64,000 nt of DNA from Membranipora membranacea (GCA_914767715.1 OU612070.1:11985501-12049500); one strand, 5' to 3'. Positions 1 to 12,987 are shown, numbered from the stretch's first letter. Numbers and translations are program-made. Notes: generated by a model from the sequence alone, not told the origin.

Positions 1-3000
1 TGTGCTTCCATTAGAGTGGTCAGCTGAAAATATTTCACAAGAAATAGATGAATAAACATTAAGTTTCACTGGTTTCATGATTCTGGTAATCCGGTGAAAC
101 CCTGGCGAAACATTGATTGGATAGGTATATAAATAGTTCGCTACTTATGGTATAGAACAACCGTTCATAGTCTACATTCAGTGCAAAGACGTCAAAATAT
201 TAAATACTAGGGACAACATGCAAATGGCTTGCTCCATCAAATTGCCTCACCTCTGTCTCTCAAGTGTACAATAATCTCAGAGATAGTGTAACTCTTTTCT
301 AGATCTACAATCCACCACTGCTGAGTTGCGGGACCGCTATTTGTGTCGGTATACTCTGTAAGTTTACCATCTACAGCTAAGGATGAGTTCCCTTTTCCAG
401 GGCTACGAGTGAATGTGCTTATCTGCTTTGTAGGTTTGCCAAGAGCAATGTTTGGATCTATCAAAAGGAGATACCTTAGAACATTATAACCGAGTTTAAG
501 CGGTTGATGTCTCAGGCTAAACAATTGTACACATGATTAGTACTAAAAAAATTATACTGGGCTGCACCTAACTGACATGTTTGTTGCGTACTTATTGTCC
601 TGAAACAGATTTTCTTGGCTACCCTATTCAACACTAATAGTAAGGCCTGATCAAGTGCTGTGAAAATATGAACTTATGCTGAACATAATAATCTAAATAA
701 GAACTCGTAATAAACATTGTATGGTGTTGGTGAAGTCAATATATTACCAAGAAGTTCAATCTTTCACAATTATTAGCTCATTTTTCATCTACATTGATAT
801 TATCAAGCCACCGGTAAATTTGAAGCACCTAATCATCAATGATTTTGATTTTGATATTGAAAATGATTCTGATATTTTTTTCTTAGCTACCCTGCAGAAC
901 AATTGTAGATAGCCTACGTTGAACAGACAAGTAGACTTAGTGCTAGAACATTTTTCATTTAGAGTTTCCAGCGGCATAGTCTTATTGAGCTTGAAATAGG
1001 TAAAAGATTTAGCTGGTGTTGACTATTATAACTCCAATTACAGCAACTAATGACCATAAATACTAACCCAGCTTTTGGAAGACCTCGACTTCAACAGGAC
1101 TTAAGTTTCCATCTCTTACTATAGCTACATACCGAGCCTCTCGAGGGGGATTCACCATTACAGTGTGCCTATACCTATTCCCTGTCACATCTAGCATTTC
1201 AACCTTTGTCCGTTGGCTAAGAGTTAAAGCTGTCCCTTCAGTCATGCTTGGCTGAATATTAGACATGTATATTGTGCCTCCATTAGAGCGGTCAGCTGAA
1301 ATAATTTCACGAGAAATACAACGATATGCATTATCATTGAAACACTAACTATTTTGCTGTTTGCTAAGAAACAGAAGATTGGGCTGCCCCTAAAGAGGGA
1401 CGCAAAGTGCCCTAATCCTCATACTGAGAATGTAATATGTTCTAGAAAACTAGAATGCATTCTAGAGGTGAGGCCATAGAGGACCTCCTAATCATAAGTG
1501 TGCAGCAAACTGCCAAAACTGAACTGGCACTAATCGGCCATTGGCAGTGACACTTTGATCTTAGCCAATAGGCCGAGAAGCTATTTTCATTAAAAACCAG
1601 TAGTGTTCGGTGCATTTTTCTGGTAGTTAGAACTCATTGCTTTTGAAACACTGGATGGAATAAATGTACAATTCGTTCTCTTTTTAGTGTAAGAAACAGT
1701 TAATCTTAAATCATAATCACTATATAGGAAGTCTAAAAATGGAATCCAGAACCGATATATAAATTGAAAGTTCTGGTCGCGCTCGATTAACTGCAGTGAA
1801 ACTTTCCTTACCTCTGTTTCTCAAGTGTACATAAATCTCAGATACAGGGTAACTCTTTCCGAGATCTACGACCCACCACTGTGCAAGTGACTCCTTGCCA
1901 TCTGTACTAGTGTACCTGTTTAGTTTACCATCGACTGCTATGGAGCTCTTCCCGCCTCCAGCATCACCAGTGTATGTACTTCTCTGTTTTGTAACTTTGC
2001 CAAGAGCAATGTTCTGATCTATCCAAAAGAGGAGGGGTTTATGAAAGATTTTAACAAAAATAAACAGGAGAGGAAATCATTCACTTCAGAGTTGAAAGAT
2101 TAGAGGAGGCATTGCTTTCCCTCAATGAATATTATTCTTGGATGCTGTTTTCAACACTGCTCAGCCAAAACCTGCTTCATGTGTTCGTGAAGTTATCGGC
2201 TAATGCTCAACTGGTCAGTCACCAAAATTACTGCTGCCTATGAAAACCAGCAATACACATTGTGTATGATGGGTGTTTTAAATCCATTACCCAGAACTCC
2301 CTCCTTCATTTTCAAGACTCCAGTCAAACCAGAGCATATTATCATGGTCATCAATATTGACATTCCTCTATTGGTTATGCCACCATACAAGTGCAGCTCT
2401 TGCTTACAGGTGACGCGCTGGCCTGACAGCAGCATTCAGATCATTGAAACCTTGTAAAACTTTTACGTCTGCTGCAAATATATGCTCTCCTCGCTAAGTT
2501 GCATGCATTGCATTTGTGACTCAGTGATATGATTGCGTGATTTGAGTAATAGTTTACACAAGAAGATTATCTCAGACTCCACCATGACAAGTTAACAGAG
2601 CCGAGATCTCAGCGCAGCAAAAATGACCTGCATGATACTAATCCTACACAACTGAGAGTAGTGACAACTGTATCCCAAACAAACCCGACCAGGTGATTGC
2701 AACTCAAATTGTTCAAATATACTCCATCCGTTCTTCTGTATCAACCAACAATAAAAGATAATATCATGGGGAGACAACTCAATGTCTCGTGCAGCGAACA
2801 CCCATGTCGGACGCCTCAACTGCTCACTATTTACCAGAGAGTGCTTTACAGAAAAGTATAAACTCAATTATATCCACATTTACAGCTTTTCCTGGGAAGA
2901 GATATTACACAAACATTAGAACCATATCAATATCTATGCTGTGTTCAAATCATGCAGGACAGAGTGCATAGATGGAAAAAAACAACATTGTGAAAATCAT

Positions 3001-6000
3001 ACTATCCGAATGTTAAATGAAGGAGGCATGAATTCTGACAACGAAAAAGGAAGTTAGAAAATCATAAGGATGTGAGAGCACATCGTACAACCCATACAGT
3101 AACACGATAAAGGGTCAATATCAGATCAGCATTTATCAGGACTCAAGCTAATGATTCTCAAAATGAAAGCTGATAACATTATAAGAGACAGCTGTTTGAG
3201 GATTGCAAGCTTTTGAAAAGCCCCAAAATTTGGATTAGAGCCAACAGCACGTGACAAAGGGCCTACACAAACACTTACACCGAATACAGTTGGAATAAAT
3301 AACTGGAGATTAATCATAGCTACATTGACACATCGCATTACAGTTACATTGACAGACGGTCCTTAGATTGGTAAATTCTATCACAGACCACTAAAGTTAT
3401 TCTATCAAGAAGTTATTTCTCAGGAACATGTGTCAGGATAGATTAGAAATAGATCAAACACAGAGTTAAGGTTAACTCTTACCTCTAGGCTGGTACACTT
3501 TTACTTCAGCAATGTTTAGAAGCCCTCCAGTTTTGACCAATGCTACGAATCGGGCCTTCCTTTTGGGATGGAGCTTTACAACCTGGATTGGCTCCTTTTT
3601 AAGAGTCCTTGCTTCAGTCCACATTGAAGCAATAAAGTTAACTTCTTGCCCTATTTTGTCTTGCGGGGTAAACGAATCGCTGACTCCAGTATACACTGTA
3701 ATCCCTGCTGCTCGGTCATCTGAAACAATTAATTCAGTCATGAACAAACAAATGTTTTTTTCTAGCGAAATTGACTAATTATTGTATCATAAGTTACAAC
3801 ATGCGGCAATGGCACTCTTTTCTGAGACTGGAATGTTTTTTTTTCACTACGTTATCTAATACGCATCTTCATGCTATTATTGGGACAGTAAGACTGAGAT
3901 AAACTGTTAATCTTAGTTAAATGTTGCTTTCTTTGGTTCTTCAATTTGCTTATTGTTTTTTCTTATGACAATAACTTGATAACTCCATTCAAGATTACAG
4001 GAAAAAAGAAATTTTGAACAAACCGCATATTTTATTTGATAAAGCTTAGACTGACACTTGGTAATTAAATTGCTTTCTAAGGTGATTCTGATTTGATAGG
4101 TGACAAAGTAAGTTGCTTTCAAACTTTCGATATTCGATAGCTAAGTGGTATATCATTTCAATAAAGACAAGTTAGAACCGAATGTGTAGAAGAGTTATAC
4201 ACTCAAGGGTGCCGGAGGCTTGAACAATCAACCTTGAAAGCTCCTGCAATGGGATTCGATCCCACAACTCCTGCGGCACCAATCAGCAATAGCAAGCGCG
4301 CTAACCGATTGCGCCATCTCACCAACCCAAAAAAGAATGCGTTGATGCTGTTAATTAGCATGCCCGCTATGAAAAGTAGTAGGGGCAAACAATTGGCAAG
4401 GTAGAAAAATCCCCAACCGTGAATCTTAAACCTGCAAGCACTATTACTATCATTGAAGTGTCCCTTTTATGGTAAACTAGTTTATTGAGGGATAACTCAT
4501 CATGGAGATCATGATTAGAATCTGTACACAGAGCGTATTGAGCTCATATAATTTTCTAATCATTCTAATTCGTTGGAACATTTTTAAATATAACTTTTTC
4601 TCAGCCCTAATAGGCCTAATCTTGTTAATATCTTATATCAAGTGCCTTGCCTGTAATTATACTATTTTCAATCAACCAAAACATCATTATACTTTTGTTA
4701 TTTTTTAATGTAAAAACTGATCATTATTACCTATTATGTGGTTGCGATTGTCCTGGTACTTACTGCCACTTATGACTGCTTATTTTAAATCTCCATAATT
4801 CTTTACTGCGTTTGCTCTGTTTGCTGTTTTTTCTGCCAAACAGAGCCAACACATTGGCTACCAACAATCAGTACACAGAGTGAAAGTTAAGTTCTCATTA
4901 CCAGCTTATGTAGTTCCTGGTCGCTATTTACATAAGCAGCAAACATACCTTGGCCTATCCTGGCATAGACATGTATCTCATCAATCATGAAATCATCTCC
5001 CAGATCAACAATCCACCAGCTGTTACTGTCTTGGGTGTGAATACCCTGTCGGGAGTAATCTCCATGTATGATTCCATCAACAGCATTGGATGCACTCCAG
5101 CTCTTTCCCGATTCAGTGAATGTGTTTATTTGGTATGCAGGTTTTTTGAGAGCGATGTTGACGCGGTCACCTGCAATATTATCATCTAGTTGAAATGATC
5201 TAAAATATCTGCTGGTCAATTCCCAGTATAATGAATTATTCGACCTGAATTGATAACAATAACTGGAAACGCCGTGATCATAAATGGCACAAAACTTCAG
5301 GGGTGTGGATGATATACACACAGGTTGTCGATTGTGTTTATGATTGCCATGCCACCTATGAGGTAGACAGCCAGAGTATCATTGTCCTATGACGTGGCAG
5401 AACTCCCCCCACAATTATTTTCAGTGAATACAGCCATAGAATGTAACGTATCAAACACTTTATAATTGCCATATATTTATATATATATTATATAAAAATA
5501 AGGGCACCTCCCCATGCTCCCTCCTTGCTTTTTTTAATCTGGCCTCACCAGAATTTGAACTTGGACTGAGATCAAACACTCCCACCACTCAGCCACGCTG
5601 TGCGGCTAAAGCAAGCAAAGCTCAGTGCGAAATGATCCAGGAGGTTAAATTTAATGATGAAGTGGATGTAAGTAGCAATAAATAGGTACAAAAAAAGAAG
5701 TTAAACCACCAAAAGAGATGATATGTATATAAAATCTGTCTACATCAGGATTTGAACTTGTTTAGCCTGTCGGGCAACACGCATGTTATAATGTTAAAAT
5801 TGTGGTATATTTATATATAATTGTATATTGTATATGATTGTATATAATATTATAATTGTAAATAATTTATTATGTTATTATATATTATATATAATTATAT
5901 ATAATTTATAATTTTATGTTATATATAATTGTATGTAATATGTATTTTTATGTAATATGTAATTATAAATAATATATAATTGTATAAAGAATATAACAAT

Positions 6001-7476
6001 AATTGTATATTATATATAATTGTATATAATTATAAATAATACATAATTGTATGTAAAATTTAATTGTCAACAATACATAATTGTATGTAATATATATTTG
6101 TATATATTATATTTATAATTGTATATATTATATAATTGTTTATAAAGTATGGATGCAAAAATTGCATTAAAAAATCCGTCTCCACCGGAATCCGGGCCTC
6201 TCGCGCGACAAGCATGTTATAATTGTGGTATATATAACAATATTAGCTTACACACATTCACCTCCTTGCATCTTTTTGGGTCACAACCGGGAATCGAACT
6301 TGGGCCACTTGCGCTGTGATCGAGCACACTAGCCACACTAGCCACTCGGCCACCCAAGCCGCTGAAGCTGGTTCTCATTGAATAGATATTGACATGTAAA
6401 TGCTTTTTTGATGATTAAAAACTGAAATTAAGACCCTTTGATTGAGAGTTATAAAATATAAAACATCATCTTAGCCTGAAAACCTTAAATAGAACAGGAA
6501 TTAGAGCTTATGTCCCCTCCCCTGTTATATTGAATATTATCCAAGTTCTAATAGTTGTACTGGTTATCCTAAAATCCCTAGTTTCAGATACAATACACCC
6601 GCCCCCCCCCCCCCTCACTACAACACAAGGCCTGATTCAATTCAAATAAATTGAGTACCTAAATTGGAAAACAATGAAAATCCAGAATATGGAAATTTTT
6701 TGGCTTCAATGGAACACTGGTTTTTGTAACGCCTCTCTTGATGGAATACAACTCCACCAGAGCAGTGCTACAGAGATGGACCATGTATACCATGTATACC
6801 AGGTATACCAGGTATATCCTGCATACAGAGTGCTGGGACTCTTATGGGTCCCGCTGTCGCTGCTAAGGCTGATTGCACTGCAGATGTTTAGTTGAAGGGA
6901 ACAGATCTATAACGAGGTTAAGACTAAAAGAGGCTATATATTCTTAGCCACTCCCTGTGCTGTGCACACAATCTCCAAGGGGATCGATCAATTCTATCAA
7001 TATTTATCCAAAACAAATGAAGTATTTTGACAAATAACTACTTAATTTGTATCAGGAGCTACTGCGTATGAAATTTAAAGTGGCATCTAAGTATACTGTC
7101 ATAAGTACAACACTTCCAGCTCTGTCATCCATAATCTAACGTATCTTTTTGTTGCGAGGTTGAGAGGACTCTTTAATGGGGTTGACACACACACACAAGC
7201 AACGCAGGATACGTACACCCTGTAGCCAAGACTCAGAACGGCTACTACCATGCTCAAATGAGCTGATCTTGTCAAAATAACTGGCGCTTTTGACTTTTGT
7301 TTTTGGAACTACTAGCAAATGTAACAAATCAAAAATTACAATGACCTACATTGTTAGAATGAATATGTGTGTGATGTAGAAATGTTTATATTAATGTAAA
7401 TATTATGATGGTACTAACCAGATACGGAGCAGCTGTTGAGGATAAGCATTCCTGTGAAAATCCAAAAAAGCTCCAT
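1..7476 (-). CDS. Gene Y: secreted or membrane FTP-lectin receptor, 5' part (runs off window)
   Basis: The exons, 5' to 3' on the minus strand, are 7476-7419 (start ATG, signal peptide), 5170-4949, 3719-3483, 2018-1812, 1295-1068, 457-251 and 23-1 (partial). All internal exons are phase 1-1. FTP domains are encoded by exon pairs. The first half has the family pattern NIALGKPT, AVDG, then WWIVDLEKSY and SEI-VHLRDRG. The second half has KARFVALVKTGG and EVEVYQ-type strands. FTP domains (eel fucolectin/tachylectin-4/pentraxin-1 group) bind sugars, classically fucose, outside the cell. By synteny with the neighbouring genes this is probably the ectodomain of another RPTP, but everything beyond the third FTP domain is outside the window. 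No stops are seen in these exons. The intron at 5171-7418 holds SINE relics and an AT-rich block. Confidence 0.85.
1349..1587 (-). mobile_element. U2-snRNA-headed SINE-like insertion with 7-bp target duplication
   Basis: A 225-bp insert (1356-1580) is flanked by direct repeats CTATTTT at 1349-1355 and 1581-1587. The paralogous site at 27959-27965 has a single CTATTTT and no insert. Read on the minus strand the insert starts CTTCTCGGCCTATTGGCTAA, then GATCAAAGTGT. This matches the conserved 5' end of U2 snRNA (GCTTCTCGGCC-TTTTGGCTAAGATCAAGTG), apart from the missing first bases. A short GTCCTCTAT similar to the U2 stem IIa region follows, and then similarity fades. It may be a degraded U2 retropseudogene or a SINE family with a U2-derived head. 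No poly-A tail is evident. Confidence 0.8.
2019..3482. other. Intron between FTP domains 1 and 2 of gene Y
   Basis: Intronic sequence is shared with 28397-29857 in unit B. No repeat element or RNA was recognised. A plus-strand open frame at 2203-2457 stays open in unit B (28579-28836), with a 3-bp indel, but resembles nothing I know. Confidence 0.5.
4236..4330 (-). repeat. tRNA-derived SINE relic
   Basis: On the minus strand the segment contains an A-box-like TGGCGCAATCGGTTAGCGCG and, about 40 bases later, a B-box-like GGATCGAATCCC with flanking T-arm pairing (GTGGG/CCCAT). The acceptor ends do not pair and there is no convincing anticodon arm, so this is a tRNA-derived SINE head or relic and not a functional tRNA. 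The orthologous relic is at about 30624-30718 in unit B, so it predates the duplication. Confidence 0.65.
5500..6380. repeat. SINE relics flanking an AT-rich minisatellite block
   Basis: Two tRNA-Ser/Leu-like heads are visible on the minus strand. One lies at about 5541-5625 (TGGCTGAGTGGTGGGAGTG ... AGTTCAAATTC). The other is at about 6280-6368 (TGGCCGAGTGGCTAGTG ... AGTTCGATTCCC). Similar 3' bodies follow at about 6165-6230 and about 5735-5800 (ATAACATGC..., then GAGACGGATTTTT or GTAGACAGATTTT). Between them, 5800-6150 consists of degenerate TATAATTGTATATAATTATA-type repeats. The same block occurs at 31900-32745 in unit B. It sits in the first intron of gene Y. Confidence 0.7.
6600..6825. 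repeat. Poly-C run and short CATGTATAC minisatellite
   Basis: A homopolymer C tract of about 16 bases begins at about 6600. At 6781-6825 a 9-10 bp unit (CCATGTATAC / CAGGTATAC) is repeated about five times. Both are much shorter or absent in the corresponding part of unit B (about 33345 and 33520), consistent with rapid slippage after duplication. Confidence 0.75.
7419..7476 (-). CDS. Signal-peptide exon of gene Y
   Basis: ATG at 7476-7474 opens a 19-codon exon beginning MELFWIFTGML and ending in NSCSVSG across a phase-1 junction. Donor GTTAGT follows at 7418. The hydrophobic core, small residues before the junction and start-exon position mark a secretory signal peptide. The twin exon at 34141-34198 differs by one residue near the N-terminus (F/L). 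Joined to the exon at 5170 it gives SVSGDR-NIAL, placing the first FTP domain directly after cleavage. Confidence 0.8.
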
Positions 7477-10418
7477 ATCAACCCATCAAGGTTTAATACA
7501 CTGGTTTGATACAGAAGTAAAATGTTGTGATGCTTGAATCTAAACAATGAAACACAAAACTGGCTGTGCTAGTTCTCGAAATCGGTGATAACCAATGCCT
7601 TTCACCAAGCTAAGTGTAAATCATATCTAAGCCTTATGGTACCCTGTATGTAGACTGTAGTGTTTATCAGGAAGAAGCTTGGGTTCAGCAGTTAGATTAG
7701 AGCTCTAATACTCTCACTATCACAGTGAGGTATTTATCTAAGTACTTGAGTACCTGATAAGGTGAAGGGAGCACTTCCTGCAACTTCCCCATTGAGATTA
7801 AATTGAAATCAAATTTTGAAATGTGGCTCCACCTAGTTCCTGTGCAATTAACAGCTGCTAGGGCGAACAAAACTGTAGCATGCTAGATTGACTTTCAAAG
7901 TGCATTGAGAAGATAAAAGTTTGTTCGAACAAAGAAAAGGAATTTGCGCCAAGGTGACGTCTTCTCCTCGTCGTATTGTGTAGAATTTGGCTTTGGTGTG
8001 AAGTTCTGTTATAATTATGATGCAAATTGTTTAATTTGGTACCATTGTCATTCCGTAGAGACAGTAAGATACAGTGGATTATTTGGAATAATATTAATTA
8101 AACATTGTGATCACATGAACCTTTTTTATTTCAAGACTAAACAACAGCTGAACATGTATGCAGTGCCACCTCAGATCAACCTGGATGACATTCCCTAAAG
8201 TTATTAAATGGAATCATGGTGTCAATCAAGGAGTAGGTGTGCTTGACTGTTAAGTTATTTCAATTTCAATTTAATGGAACGCGAGTAAGTAAAAGAAAAC
8301 CAATTCTTCATAATACAACTAGCGCAGTTTAGTGGTTTTCAGTCAAGGGAGACTGATTCCTACTTTTGCCCCTCAATTATCGAGCATTATTAAGCATGTA
8401 TGGGGTACATCCGCTACCATAATAGAAATACTGATGCACTATGGAAGCCCAGAATATAAGTATAATCAGGGAATCGCCTTAACATGTAAAAAAAAGAAGA
8501 CAACTACTGGAAAGCTCATTCAAATAGGGTAGCAGTATGGACTTTCACCAATTTCAATGTATTTTTGTTTTTGAATTATAAGACACCTTACTATTGCCTG
8601 AACGTTGAATCTAATGTCTTCCTCATCAAGTCAATTTAAGAGGTTCACTGGTATTCAGAAAACCTCAACAATAACGAATAGTCCAATGTAAACATTCTAT
8701 TATCTGTCAGTCCTCACCTACTCCTCTTTTTATTGATGCGCATCAGTAGTAGCAGTAGTGAAAAGCTTGCACCAATGAATTCAAGGAAACGATTGTATAT
8801 CTCTGGTGATGGAGTTTTAGTGTACCGCCTAGTAAATCCTGCCTTGCCTTTCGGATTATATTTTATGTTAGGTGATTACCTAGGGGAGTGTTTCAATATA
8901 GTTAATGTGTGTGAAGTCAATAAGTTATTTTTAAATTTGCTTTAATTATAAACTTTTAGAAAACCTCATTAAATAAATAAATAATTAGTGAAGGTTTCAA
9001 AGTCTGGTTTTACGCTGTACAAGACTGACTTGTTAGCTAAGCCCAATGGTCTCCAACCATGTATCAAATGAAATATATTTTTAACAGGATTGTCATTATT
9101 CAATACAGCTACGCGAGTTCATTTGGTCATTGTTTCATAGTATTATGTCATGGTGACGAACTAACCATTTGAAATTGCAGTTGTCAGGGTTGTGCACCAC
9201 AGTGTCAATAAGTTATGTTTTACTCATAGACAATCAGAGAGATAGGCCTTGTCTCAATTTTAGGTACTCTCTATTGTTAATTTCAGGTTTCACCCTGCAT
9301 TTCTCTCTTGTTCCTTTTCTTTCCTTTCTCTTGCATTTTATTATTCAAACAAGATTAAAACAGTAAAAATGATAAATTCAGATTCGACAATTTTGGTAAT
9401 TTTATAATGCTGACAACATTGAATTGCGAGTCCATTAATATTTCCCAAATTTAGCCCAACCTATTTCAACTTCAGAAACTTGGGCCTGATCATGAACAGC
9501 ATATTAAGTGAAAAAAGTAAAACCAAAGAATCGACTGATCTGGGTATCTAAATTATGCATTTGTATTTAATTTTGCTAATTTTTATATTTCACTACCGTA
9601 TATGTATTTAGTGTGAGCGATTGTAAGATAAGATATCTCATAATACTTAATTTCCTTTTATTCACTGGAATTCACACCAATACATCAGGTGTAATTACTC
9701 GAAAGGAATAAAAATAAAAACATACATGCATTCGTACACATCAAAGTCACAATAAACATAATACATCAATAATTTAATATATATATCATATTATAATTGG
9801 ATGGACCACTCTCATCTATTATCTTTTTTTTTTCAGATAAATGATGAAGAGTTTTTCCCTTGTTTTTCAGTTTTTTTTGAGTGAGTGTGATCATTGCTTA
9901 CGATAGAACTCAGAAAATCATTATAAAGATAAATTGCATTTGAAATAGAAAAGAGCATGAAATAAAATATGAGGTGTAAATGCAGGTTGAATTAAAATGG
10001 CCCCTGTCACAGTAAACCGAGTTCAATATTCGTTTTTCAGTGTTCCATTGCATATGCACCATTGTTACATTTTGATCAATCTGTCACATAATCTTACTAT
10101 CATATCCCTGGATAGAAGCATATGCATTATCAGTACTCACTAAAATCGACTCAAAACTGTATTTTATGGTTGAACAATCTGTTTTTACTATTGCCTAACA
10201 TCGTTGCAATTGGCTACGGTAGAGGGGGTGTGCTTTGAAAGAAAGAGATACAATTTAATGTAAACTCACTAGACTCGGTGGTACCATTTAATGGTAGTAG
10301 CTGTAACTTCAATCTTGTAGTATGAGGTGGCCAAATCTGTGCTTTGGGTCGTCACCATTTAGGCGACAGCTGTTAATGGTTTTCACCTTCCTTAAATTTC
10401 TATTTTATTCATTTTTAG
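7477..10418. other. 5' flank of gene Y and intergenic spacer
   Basis: No gene is recognised here. The part up to about 8680 is nearly identical to 34199-35404 and is the shared 5' flank of gene Y and the chimeric gene, so promoter elements should lie near 7480-7900. I did not identify a clear TATA box. After about 8680 the sequence is private to unit A and leads into the plus-strand pseudogene. A few short open frames (for example 8733-8945) have no recognisable domain. Confidence 0.55.
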
Positions 10419-12449
10419 GCTCTAGATAACATAGCTTTACCAAATCAATCTGTTGCACTTCTGCCTATCAATGATGAAAAGAGTAGATACAAGGAACTGT
10501 ATCCAGGTAAGTCTTTATGGTGTTACGATGTACCAGGGAGTGTAAGAGTACAAAGCAGATAAAAGGAGTAAATATGAGCCAAAGTTAAGTTTAGCTTGTT
10601 CAACATGGCTAGGAGTTGTGCCCACATTGATGTTGAAAGGACAACTCTCTCCCATAGGAAACCTTTCTTGTACAATGCAGAAAATTGACAGTTTTTAAAA
10701 TAATGTTTTCCATAGCGGTTGTGTGAAAAGGGCACTGGTTGATGGTAGACAGGCACTGATACAATCATAGTGTTACTTTTGATGGTTTTTTCATAAGAAC
10801 TTTTGTGCAGACATGTTAAAATATTTGTAATTGAATCTTTTAAGAATCCATTATTTGGAAGGTAACGTAAGTAGTCAAATATCCATCTTTAATTTTCAGG
10901 CGACGAGTCTAGAGAGAAGCTGAGTAGAAATGACAGAGGAACTGATTACATCAATGCTTCACATATTGCGGTAAGTCATCAACCGTAGGATATAGCTTCA
11001 GCTGTATTTTTTTCCATGTTGAAGTTTCAATTATGCGGTATAATACAGGAAAACTAAGATTTAAATTAATTGTAAAGGGATATACACATTTCAAGACAAT
11101 AAAAGGCTAGCAACCTTAAAATCTAGATCATCTGAAGAGTTCAGTACTCCCCACTGCAGATTGACATCACCCTTGTTCTCACAGACTTAAGTATGTTGTC
11201 TTCTTACCTGTCACTGGTTTTTCATGTAATAATCTGCCCCTTGAATCTTCACAGGACAATATAAAATTCAAATCTCATGTCTTTGTTTTCATAGGGCTAC
11301 AAGAAATATCCAGGATAAATTGCTGCCATGGGTAGGGCGTTAATTATTGTCAACATTTTCCATTCAGATAAGAAGTTCAATCACTGCTGTTGATAAGAAT
11401 GTGCGTCCTTGATTGGACTCTTTAAAGTGACCTTCATGATAACATATGTAAATATTCAGTCTGTGTTGATCGAAACTAGCTTGTAGGACCAACAGAAAAA
11501 ACTGTGGATGATTTTTGATTGATGCTTTGGGAACTGAACCCCAGCGGGATTGTGATGGTCACAAAAGTTGTTGAGATCACAAGGGTAAGTAATCATTCTG
11601 TAGCGCTTTTCGCAACTCACATCTATATGCTGTTATGACAAACGCCAAACATCTTACTCATATATCATTGCTTAATTTCATGTGTAAACGCACAGCCACC
11701 TGTTTTACTTCAGTTGTTGCTGTGACTAAAAATATTTTTAAGAGAGATGCACACTATAGCTTTCTACTATTCGGAGTCAGAAGAATTGCTGTTTAGTCTC
11801 AACATCATATCAGACTCTCATTTCTTACAGATGAAATGCTATCAGTACTGGCCTGATAATATGAATACACTGATGGGTTCTGGTGAAATCTCTGTGACAG
11901 TAACTAATTGTGAGGAATGGGCCAACTATACTTGCAGAACTTTTCGGTGTACTAAGGTATTGCGCATTATAGATCTTACATATATTAGCTTGTGAAACCT
12001 TAAAACACAATTTGGTAAAATTGCTAATTATCATCAGGGAGGTATTCATGTAACTGATGATTTGGGTCGAAGATAGATGAACGTTTTGGTATGATGACAA
12101 GGTGAAGCAATGAAAAGTCCCTCAGACTCAGGACATCAAGACCCAGGACATTGTGCATGATCACTAAGATACAGGTACCGGATTTGGTATGGTTTACATA
12201 AAAACTTAGTGATAGCACAATATTAATTTGTATAGCGTAGAGCGAGACAGCCAATACCGCTCCAATGATCAGTGTCTATCCCTTCTTTTTTCCTCTGCAG
12301 GATGATGAGACAAGGAATATCAAACATTTCTATTTCTTGTCATGGCCTGAGTATGGAGTACCAAAGGATACTTGAGGGTACTTGTCCTTTTATAACAGAA
12401 TCATGACAAGCATCGCCAGATTATCTACTCCGCTGGTTGTTTATTGCAG
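10419..12449 (+). pseudogene. Inverted RPTP pseudogene, D1 part (unit A)
   Basis: Six plus-strand exons correspond one-to-one in sequence, length and phase to D1 exons of gene X. They are 10419-10506 (ALDNIALPNQSVALLP...), 10900-10970 (LSRNDRGTDYINASH), 11295-11331 (GYKKYPG), 11487-11584 (VDDF ... GIVMVTKVVE), 11831-11956 (KCYQYWPDNMNT...CEEW) and 12301-12449 (HFYFLSWPEYGVP). Lesions are TAA at 11316-11318, TGA at 11516-11518 and TGA at 12373-12375. The catalytic WPD is WPE and the HC before the P-loop is YC. No P-loop exon or D2 exons follow. Introns are retained, so this is a DNA-level inverted duplicate and not a retrocopy. It converges tail-to-tail on the minus-strand gene. Confidence 0.92.
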
Positions 12450-12987
12450 GTAAGGTTTCTTAATTAAAGTTCAGAGATCTCATTTTCATATACAGAAGGG
12501 GTTGTGCCTCCTGCTAATATTTTCCTCAACTAAGGTGTATCGGATTTAGTTGCTTATCAATGGCACGGGGATATCTATGGCCGTAACAGGAAGAAAGGTA
12601 TTGACTATTTCTGTCCATCCAAAAGCTTTGATCTGCTTGACAGCTTTGATTTCACTTACCCTTTTTTATTGGCAGTCATATCATTATCAGCAGAATACTG
12701 TGCGAATTACAGCAGTTAGAAAATAACAGTTAATAACTGAGTGCTGGTGTGAAAATCTAGCCATCAGCCAATCAACAGTCACCCTTTAAGACATGGGCGT
12801 ATATTAAAACTCTTATCATATCACTGATCGAGAGGTTGAAGATCACAAATCAATGTCAATTAGTGAGAACGTTAATTTTTTTTCAAGGATGATCCAATTT
12901 TCCTGTAGTTTGAGTTCTCCCACTTGCTTTTCCGCGCTGCATAACAGTAGAATGAATTTCAGTGAGACTATCTTTAATTATTAGGCT

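Noticed and set aside
3126-3338. Short hydrophobic open frames in introns (for example 3126-3338, 9169-9366, 20074-20358, 23617-23895)
   Set aside because: They overlap introns of the RPTP genes or unannotated spacer, lack conserved motifs and are usually broken in the other unit.
4236-4330. Possible functional tRNA genes (also 5541-5625, 6280-6368 and the unit-B copies)
   Set aside because: A- and B-box-like sequences are present, but acceptor stems do not pair and anticodon arms are not formed. They occur within repeated SINE-like contexts.
5800-6150. AT-rich block as a replication origin or CRISPR-like array
   Set aside because: Repeats are degenerate with no unique spacers, and the block is a decayed minisatellite bounded by SINE relics in a eukaryotic intron.
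10419-12449. Plus-strand PTP exons as an active second gene
   Set aside because: Three in-frame stops, WPE for WPD, Tyr for the P-loop His, and no P-loop exon downstream.
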